From positions 1 to 39,285 of the forward strand of contig ONRQ01000010.1 in NCBI GenBank assembly GCA_900320285.1: a stretch of 39,285 nt of DNA, given 5' to 3'. Both the position numbers and the translations under genes were made by a program. This DNA is from an uncultured Eubacteriales bacterium (lineage in GTDB: Bacteria > Bacillota > Clostridia > Peptostreptococcales > Anaerovoracaceae). Positions 33,951 through 39,285 of this stretch are shown here, one piece after another. The notes under the pieces are model-generated. The model worked only from the letters and a program-made list of their open reading frames with translations, was not told the DNA's origin and did no database searches. The stretch's first letter is position 1, and every line of letters starts with the position of its first letter.

Positions 33951-35378
33951 ATGTCAAAGGCAACAGAACTTGCAGAAAAGCTCGCGAAGCTTAACATCGC
34001 AGACATGTATGAGAACGATTTCTTTCTGACATGGGAGAAGACAGACGATGAGATCGAGGCGGTATTCGCTGTGGCAGACGCACTGAGAGACCTGAGAGAG
34101 CGCAATAAATCCACAAAGATCTTCGACTCGGGGCTCGGTATCTCGATCTTCCGTGACAACTCAACAAGAACACGTTTTTCATTTGCCAGCGCCTGCAACC
34201 TGCTCGGACTTGAGGTAGCGGACCTCGACGAGAAGAAGTCACAGATCGCTCATGGTGAAACCGTACGCGAGACAGCTACAATGATCTCGTTCATGGCAGA
34301 CGTTATTGGTATCCGTGATGATATGTATATCGGCAAAGGCAACGCTTATATGCACGAGTTTATGGACTCTGTCACACAGGCACATGAGGACGGAGAACTC
34401 GAGCAGAAACCGACACTTGTAAATCTGCAGTGCGATATCGACCATCCGACACAAGCAATGGCTGACGCACTTCACATCATTCACGAGTTCGGCGGAGTAG
34501 AGAACCTGAAGGGCAAGAAGATCGCCATGAGCTGGGCTTACTCCCCATCATACGGCAAGCCTCTTTCAGTTCCTCAGGGAATCATCGGACTCCTGACTCG
34601 CTTCGGAATGGACGTCGTTCTTGCTCATCCGGAAGGATATGAGGTTATGGGCGATGTAGTAGAGGTAGCAAAGAAGAACGCTGCTGAAGCCGGCGGAAAG
34701 TTCTCCATAACAAATGACATGAAGGAAGCTTTCAAGGACGCGGATGTCGTATATCCGAAGAGCTGGGCTCCTTTCGCAGCTATGGAGGTACGTACCGATC
34801 TTTATGGCAAGGGCGATTTCGATGGCATTGACAAGCTCGAGAAGGAACTGCTTGAGATCCCGTCCAGGATCGATCATCAGAATGATCTTATCTCAAAGTG
34901 TGAGGACGATATCGGATACTGCACAGAGTGGAGAAAAGCCAATCCTCCTGTTACCGAGAACAAGCTCAAGAAGGAAGCGGCTCAGAAGCGAAAAGATCTG
35001 AGGGAGACCATAGGAAATGCAGTCAGGAATAACATCCTTCAGACCACCGAGAATCCGCTCATGGTCTACCGCGGATTTGCTATCGTCCTTCCTACGAACA
35101 TGACTTCCGAAAGACCTCATGTCTGGCTTGTCAGGAGCGGCAGATATCCTGTCGAGCTGGGTGATACCGATACCGGAAATCTTATAAGGATCGACAATGC
35201 TCTGGACACTTTGGATGAACATCTGGAAAAGCTTAAAAACGGCCTTCAGATGTTTAAGAAAAGGCAGTCCGATATCAAGTCGGAACTCGAAAAAGATGAG
35301 GGCTATGCTGACAAGATCGAATACTACAGAAACAAAGTCGATGAGCTCGATGAGAAGCTGGGAGCAAAGGAAAAATGA
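33951..35378 (+). CDS. ygeW: Chimeric ORF: truncated YgeW carbamoyltransferase joined to mobile-element helicase tail
   Basis: A 475-residue frame. Residues 1 to about 300 are YgeW, the knotted carbamoyltransferase of purine clusters, with the carbamoyl-phosphate motif STRTR at 71-75, HPTQ at 165-168, and AYSPSYGKP near 196-204. YgeW normally has about 395 residues and ends with a domain carrying an HCLP motif; that part is missing. From about residue 301 the sequence is unlike any transcarbamoylase and resembles the end of a very large helicase of integrative elements. The enzyme would lack its second-substrate site and is probably inactive. The ribosome site is AAGGAGAG. The stop overlaps the next ATG (ATGA). 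The join could be biological or an assembly error. Confidence 0.8.
   Translation: MSKATELAEKLAKLNIADMYENDFFLTWEKTDDEIEAVFAVADALRDLRERNKSTKIFDSGLGISIFRDNSTRTRFSFASACNLLGLEVADLDEKKSQIAHGETVRETATMISFMADVIGIRDDMYIGKGNAYMHEFMDSVTQAHEDGELEQKPTLVNLQCDIDHPTQAMADALHIIHEFGGVENLKGKKIAMSWAYSPSYGKPLSVPQGIIGLLTRFGMDVVLAHPEGYEVMGDVVEVAKKNAAEAGGKFSITNDMKEAFKDADVVYPKSWAPFAAMEVRTDLYGKGDFDGIDKLEKELLEIPSRIDHQNDLISKCEDDIGYCTEWRKANPPVTENKLKKEAAQKRKDLRETIGNAVRNNILQTTENPLMVYRGFAIVLPTNMTSERPHVWLVRSGRYPVELGDTDTGNLIRIDNALDTLDEHLEKLKNGLQMFKKRQSDIKSELEKDEGYADKIEYYRNKVDELDEKLGAKEK
34857..35378 (+). pseudogene. C-terminal fragment of an ICE/phage-type large helicase (fused in frame)
   Basis: Residues about 303-475 of the chimeric frame. 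Recognisable parts are DIGYCTEWRKANPPVTENKL, YRGFAIVLPTNM, VWLVRSGRYPVELG and GNLIRIDNALD, followed by a coiled coil (about 420-472) that ends the protein. From memory this is the standard end of DEAD/SNF2 helicase-methylase proteins of more than 1500 residues in Firmicutes conjugative elements. All the helicase motifs are absent here because the 5' part is not present. It lies directly before a MoxR gene with ATGA overlap. Confidence 0.65.
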
Positions 35379-36493
35379 GTGAAGTTAGATTATCCAATGT
35401 GCCGTCAATGTCTGTCGGCAAGCTGATCGAGGTGCTGGGCAGTTCATACTGCACGGTGATAAACAACATGCTGCCATTGAAGACAATGCCTTCCGTCATG
35501 CTTTGGGGTCCTCCCGGAGTCGGTAAATCGCAGGCGGTAAGGCAGATCGCATCTGTGATCGAAGATTCTACGGGCAAAAAGGTCAATGTTACTGACGTCA
35601 GACTTTTGCTTTTCAACCCCATTGATCTTCGCGGCATTCCTACTTCGAACGCAGATAAAACTTTGGCTGTATGGCTTAAGCCGCAGATCTTCCAGATGGA
35701 TGATTCTCCTGATGTGGTGAACATCCTTTTCTTAGATGAGATATCAGCTGCACCTCAATCGGTACAGGCGGCTGCTTATCAGATAACGCTGGACAGGACC
35801 GTTGGCGAGCACCGGCTGCCTGACAACTGCATCGTCATTGCGGCAGGCAACAGAGTGACTGATAAGTCTGTTGCTTTCAAGATGCCCAAGGCTTTGGCCA
35901 ACCGTCTCATGCATATCGAAGTTGAAGGCAGTTTTGATGCATGGAAGAAGTGGGCAATAAAGAACGGGATCAATGACAAGGTAATCGGTTTTCTCTCGTT
36001 CAGGAGCAATTATCTCATGGGCTTTGAGGGAAGCACTGACGATCTTGCGTTTGCGACACCGCGTTCCTGGGAGATGGTCAGCAACATATTAAACGGTATC
36101 GATAACAGCATCGAAAAGATGTATCCGCTTATCGCGGGTCTGATAGGTTCAGGAGTTGCGATCGAATTCCGGACATGGGAGAAGGTATATAAGGATCTTC
36201 CTTCTATAGAGGATATTTTCGCCGGCAAGATGCCAAAGGTTCCCAGGAGCATGGACGCGTTATATGCACTGACGTCTTCCATGACCGTCTATGCAAGAAA
36301 CCATAAGAATGACATGACGGCCATCGGTAATTCCATCAGGTATTCCGAGACCATGCCGCCAGATTTCAGTGTCGTTCTGCTTAAGGATTACATGTATATA
36401 GAGCCCGGCTTCAGGGAGAAGCTGATGATGGTCCCCGAGTTCGTCAAATGGATGCAGAGCAAAGGAAAACTTCTGAATGGATCTGTCAAGTGA
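35375..36493 (+). CDS. MoxR-like AAA+ ATPase
   Basis: A 372-residue ATPase of the MoxR/dynein-related AAA_5 group. Walker A is GPPGVGKS at 45-52, Walker B ILFLDEI at 117-123, sensor 1 VIAAGN at 154-159 and the arginine-finger region ALANRLMHIEV near 173. After the AAA module there is a helical region with FATPRSWEM near 227. MoxR ATPases work with VWA proteins to remodel or activate metal-dependent targets, and such a partner follows with a 17-base overlap. It starts in the ATGA shared with the helicase tail. The target in this element is unknown. Confidence 0.88.
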   Translation: MSEVRLSNVPSMSVGKLIEVLGSSYCTVINNMLPLKTMPSVMLWGPPGVGKSQAVRQIASVIEDSTGKKVNVTDVRLLLFNPIDLRGIPTSNADKTLAVWLKPQIFQMDDSPDVVNILFLDEISAAPQSVQAAAYQITLDRTVGEHRLPDNCIVIAAGNRVTDKSVAFKMPKALANRLMHIEVEGSFDAWKKWAIKNGINDKVIGFLSFRSNYLMGFEGSTDDLAFATPRSWEMVSNILNGIDNSIEKMYPLIAGLIGSGVAIEFRTWEKVYKDLPSIEDIFAGKMPKVPRSMDALYALTSSMTVYARNHKNDMTAIGNSIRYSETMPPDFSVVLLKDYMYIEPGFREKLMMVPEFVKWMQSKGKLLNGSVK

Positions 36494-37694
36494 GAAGAGA
36501 CGTGAATACGTAAAGCGCATACTGCTGTCGAGGATGAGGATCCTTTGTAATAACGGATTCTACGGCCTGCTTCTCATGCATATGAATTTCGCGATCGACA
36601 CGGGATGCGAGACAGCCTGCACCGACGGCAGGAAGATATATTTCGGTCCTTCGTTCCTGAATAATCTGGACGATGACGAGCTTGATTTCATAATGATGCA
36701 TGAGGTAATGCACTGTGCGCTGCAGCATTGCATCCGCGGCAAGGATTACGATCAGGAGGCTTTTAATATCGCGTGCGATATCGTTGTGAATTCCAACATT
36801 CTTGAATCTAACAAGGGTGACTTAAAGTCCATAACCCTGAAGAAATACGGCGAGTCAATGCACGTGGCTCCGGACGGCAAAGAAGGCAGGTTCTATACTG
36901 CTGAAGAAGTATATGCGATGCTTCCCGTCAAAGGAAAGAAAAAGGGTGCATCGGGGATGATGGGTTCCGGTGGTAATGGCAGTGGTAACTGGGATGACCA
37001 CAGCAAGTGGGGTACTGCTGATGAAGACGGGTCTCTCAAAGACGAATGGTCAAAGAATCTTTTAGATGCATGCGAAGCGATCGAGATCAGAGATCCGTCA
37101 AATCAGCGCGGCCTTATTCCTCTTTGTGCTGACCGTATCATTAAGGAGCTCCGCAAGCCGCAAACCGACTGGCGAACGATATTAAACGACTTTGTTCAGG
37201 AGGAGATAACCGACTATTCGTTCACTCCGCCTGACAGAAGATTCGATGAAAGTCCTTTCTTTCTGCCTGATTACAACGAGAAAGACGAAACGGTGAAAGA
37301 CATCCTCTTTATGATCGACACTTCCGGGAGTATGTCTGACGAAGCAATAACGGCAGTATATTCGGAGATCAAAGGAGCCATAGATCAGTTCAACGGACAT
37401 CTTCAGGGATGGCTCGGTTTCTTTGATGCAGAAGTCGTGGAACCTAAGCCTTTTTCCAGCGAAGAAGAGTTCAGGATAATAAGACCTAAAGGCGGAGGCG
37501 GAACCAGGTTCGATATTATTTTCAAATATGTGGAAAAGCATATGGATACATTACCGGCAAGCATAATTATCATGACGGACGGATATGCTGATTTCCCGAA
37601 AGAGGAAGAAGCGATGGAGATACCTGTCCTGTGGCTTCTGGTGACAGACGATGTCGAGCCGCCGTGGGGAAAAGTTGCACGGATCAAAGTATAA
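36477..37694 (+). CDS. VWA-like protein with zinc-peptidase motif (DUF2201 type)
   Basis: A 405-residue protein. The N-terminal half has HEVMH at 75-79 inside FIMMHEVMHCALQH, the HExxH motif of zinc metallopeptidase folds, with a possible third ligand in ACDIVVN (residues 99-105). A Gly/Ser-rich linker spans about 152-172. The C-terminal VWA domain starts near 275 with MIDAS motif DTSGSMS at 281-287 and later GGGGTRFD and MTDGYAD. It is translated in overlap with the MoxR gene, the RavA-ViaA type of pairing. It may bind or process a protein target under ATPase control; whether the peptidase site is active cannot be told from sequence. Confidence 0.87.
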   Translation: MDLSSEKRREYVKRILLSRMRILCNNGFYGLLLMHMNFAIDTGCETACTDGRKIYFGPSFLNNLDDDELDFIMMHEVMHCALQHCIRGKDYDQEAFNIACDIVVNSNILESNKGDLKSITLKKYGESMHVAPDGKEGRFYTAEEVYAMLPVKGKKKGASGMMGSGGNGSGNWDDHSKWGTADEDGSLKDEWSKNLLDACEAIEIRDPSNQRGLIPLCADRIIKELRKPQTDWRTILNDFVQEEITDYSFTPPDRRFDESPFFLPDYNEKDETVKDILFMIDTSGSMSDEAITAVYSEIKGAIDQFNGHLQGWLGFFDAEVVEPKPFSSEEEFRIIRPKGGGGTRFDIIFKYVEKHMDTLPASIIIMTDGYADFPKEEEAMEIPVLWLLVTDDVEPPWGKVARIKV

Positions 37695-37720
37695 ATCGAT
37701 GGCACAAAAATGACCCATGG

Positions 37721-37767
37721 ACCCGCTTATAATCAGGACAAAGTAGTAATCGTTATTATAAGCAGGT
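37721..37767 (+). repeat. 13-base inverted repeat upstream of the PcfJ-like gene
   Basis: 37721-37733 and 37755-37767 are inverse copies with one mismatch, 21 bases apart. The left arm contains TATAAT (37728-37733) without a good -35; the right arm runs into the ribosome site of the next gene. It may be an operator or an RNA hairpin that hides the ribosome site. Confidence 0.5.
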
Positions 37768-37773
37768 GCGTTT

Positions 37774-39066
37774 ATGAAGAATCTGACCAGATTTGAAAGA
37801 ATGATCAGCAGGTGCCCGGAGGTCGATTGTGATGACCTTGAGAGGTATCCGTTGGCATCAAGAGGGGAGTTTTTCGAGATGGAGAGGGAACTCTTTTTCT
37901 CGCATGTATGTTTCTTTGACAGGATCAGGGATGACGGATCACGCTATATTGAGATATACATTTGGGATCCCGGCATGTTCGACGGTGAAGATTACGGAAG
38001 GTTCATCATCGAAGAGGGGATGTGTCTTCCCGAAGATCGTGAGAAAGAGCTGATCCGTTATGCGAGGGGAGGACGCGGCATACTCCTGGCATCAGATAAT
38101 GAGATGAGGCATTTGAGCGATGTGTTAAGAGAGTACTTTCCTTATCTGAATTACTGCGGATATGAGGAACCGGGAAAAGTAATAGAGCACATCTACTATG
38201 CAAGCCACCGCTCGGGGCCGAAAGAGATCCTTTATAAAGCGGGGCTTGACAATATTGCTTTCGATCTTGAGATCATGGAGACTTATAACTTCATCGGCAG
38301 GACGCCTTCTGAGATAGTCGGACACAATGCTCCGCTGAGGCTTTTGCGAATACTTAATCAGGACGGTTTTCAGAGATACTACACTTCGGAGGAGATGCTC
38401 AGAAAGTCCATAGACATCTATTCTCATTTCGCCGGGGCTATAGGTGACGGATATCCGAATATCCACCAGTGGCATTATCTCGAGGGGTTATTTGATCAGG
38501 GATTGTTTGGGGCGAAGGATTTTGACAGAGATCTCTACAAAGACTTAAAAAGAGCAGTGATAGCACGGGTCTCGAGTCAAAGACTGGAAGGGTATTTCAG
38601 CATCATAGACACGCTCAGAAAACTGGGTCTGAAAGAAGAATTGAAACGGTTCCTATCGAGGCCGGATCACTACAAGATGCATGTAGGGGGAAGAGTCAGA
38701 GATCCTCTTATCGCGGAAATGTTTGATCTCAGGGCAAAAAACGAAGCGGCATTCTATGAATACACGGATGGCATTTACTTTATCAGGTATCCGAAGACTC
38801 CGATGGAGATAGCGTTGGAAGCGTGCGCTCTTTGTAATTGCCTTGCCGGTTATATCAGAAGACACGCTGAAGGTGATACGACGATCCTGTTTATCAGAAA
38901 GTGTTCTTCTCCCGATATGTCTTTTGCGGCTATGGAAGTAGATGGCTGTGAGGTGGTTCAGGCCAGGGCGCGCTTTAATACCAATCCGGGTGACGAAGTG
39001 ATGAAGTTCGTGGAGGAGTTTGCGAAGGCGAAGGGACTTGTGATGGGTTTCTTGGAGGCGGCGTGA
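37774..39066 (+). CDS. PcfJ-like protein
   Basis: A 430-residue protein. The C-terminal part (about 345-425) matches the PcfJ family of conjugative plasmids and integrative elements: ACALCNCLAGYIRRHAEGD, ILFIRK, AAMEVDG, VVQARARFN and VEEFAKAKGL. The first 340 residues are mostly helical with no domain I recognise. PcfJ is a protein of the pCF10 conjugation region whose function is unclear. No signal peptide or membrane segment is seen. It follows the MoxR/VWA pair after a 79-base gap containing an inverted repeat. Confidence 0.78.
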   Translation: MKNLTRFERMISRCPEVDCDDLERYPLASRGEFFEMERELFFSHVCFFDRIRDDGSRYIEIYIWDPGMFDGEDYGRFIIEEGMCLPEDREKELIRYARGGRGILLASDNEMRHLSDVLREYFPYLNYCGYEEPGKVIEHIYYASHRSGPKEILYKAGLDNIAFDLEIMETYNFIGRTPSEIVGHNAPLRLLRILNQDGFQRYYTSEEMLRKSIDIYSHFAGAIGDGYPNIHQWHYLEGLFDQGLFGAKDFDRDLYKDLKRAVIARVSSQRLEGYFSIIDTLRKLGLKEELKRFLSRPDHYKMHVGGRVRDPLIAEMFDLRAKNEAAFYEYTDGIYFIRYPKTPMEIALEACALCNCLAGYIRRHAEGDTTILFIRKCSSPDMSFAAMEVDGCEVVQARARFNTNPGDEVMKFVEEFAKAKGLVMGFLEAA

Positions 39067-39165
39067 AAGATAACAGCATATGCTATGCAAGTTGATCCTG
39101 CACAAACAGAGATGGGACACATTAGGTACATCGTGGCATATACACTGATATTGACGGGTGATATA

Positions 39166-39194
39166 TTAACGGCAGGAAGAGATAGATTTATAAG
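39166..39194 (+). promoter_or_regulatory. Possible promoter for the last gene
   Basis: TTAACG (39166-39171) and TATAAG (39189-39194) are 17 bases apart and 20 bases before the last start codon. The boxes are imperfect. The rest of the 39067-39214 gap shows nothing else convincing. Confidence 0.35.
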
Positions 39195-39214
39195 TGTTTT
39201 CGGAGGACAGACCT

Positions 39215-39285
39215 ATGATCGAACATAATGAGTGTCTGCAGCTTGTTTTCGACATCATCAAGAAGTATGTCGAGGAGAATGAGAT
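39215..39285 (+). CDS. 5' end of an unidentified gene
   Basis: An ATG follows GGAGG (39202-39206) at good spacing, and the frame is open for 23 codons to the window end. The start reads MIEHNECLQLVFDIIKKYVE, an amphipathic helix-like sequence. PcfK-like or other element genes often follow PcfJ, but this fragment is too short to assign. Confidence 0.55.
   Translation, partial: MIEHNECLQLVFDIIKKYVEENE

Larger units (their letters stand above)
34850..39285. mobile_element. Segment of an integrative/conjugative or phage-like element
   Basis: From about 34850 the content changes from purine catabolism to genes common on Firmicutes mobile elements: helicase tail, MoxR-type ATPase, HExxH/VWA protein and PcfJ-like protein. 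No integrase, relaxase, or attachment site is visible, so both ends and the type of element are open. The left edge coincides with the break inside ygeW; the right edge is outside the window. Confidence 0.55.

Overview
The window is about 39 kb of roughly 48-50% GC DNA, most likely from an anaerobic member of the Clostridia. The reasons are strong AGGAGG ribosome sites, TTG and GTG starts, short tandem operons, and an almost complete selenium/molybdenum purine-degradation cluster of the kind known from gut anaerobes and E. coli (xdhABC, ygfM, xdhD, ssnA, ygfK, yqeB, hydA, ygeW). Nearly all genes lie on the plus strand. I see no rRNA, tRNA, CRISPR array or complete insertion sequence.

Positions 1-6166 hold a nucleoside-type BMP-family ABC transporter (3' end of the binding protein, double ATPase, two permeases) followed by adenine deaminase. 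A compact 155-nt element with nested inverted repeats (6168-6322) follows, then an M20 amidohydrolase (6373-7512) and a strong terminator.

Positions 7570-13734 form a molybdenum supply and cofactor block: a MoeA-like molybdopterin-binding protein with a Cys-rich tail, modABC, an XdhC/CoxI maturation factor with unusual domain order, and, convergent to it on the minus strand, a YqeC-MocA fusion whose promoter appears to give a leaderless message. A NCS2 purine permease follows (13799-15232).

Positions 15378-33844 are one long transcription unit headed by a MerR regulator: xdhA-xdhB-xdhC, ygfM-xdhD, ssnA, ygfK, yqeB, an RnfB-like polyferredoxin, a selenium-dependent xanthine dehydrogenase and hydA, closed by a 13-bp perfect inverted repeat. 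Together these would import purines, deaminate adenine, hydroxylate or dehydroxylate the ring with three paralogous molybdenum hydroxylases, feed or drain electrons through YgfK and ferredoxin, and hydrolyse the ring products.

From 33856 a new promoter drives ygeW, the knotted carbamoyltransferase. About residue 301 its frame passes without a stop into the C-terminal tail of a large mobile-element helicase. The rest of the window is mobile-element cargo: a MoxR AAA+ ATPase, a HExxH/VWA protein, a PcfJ-like protein and the start of another gene. The expected ygeX, ygeY and carbamate kinase genes are not seen. Either a real recombination or an assembly join lies near 34850, and this is the most important point to check. 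The MoxR/VWA/PcfJ set is the best candidate here for a poorly described system.
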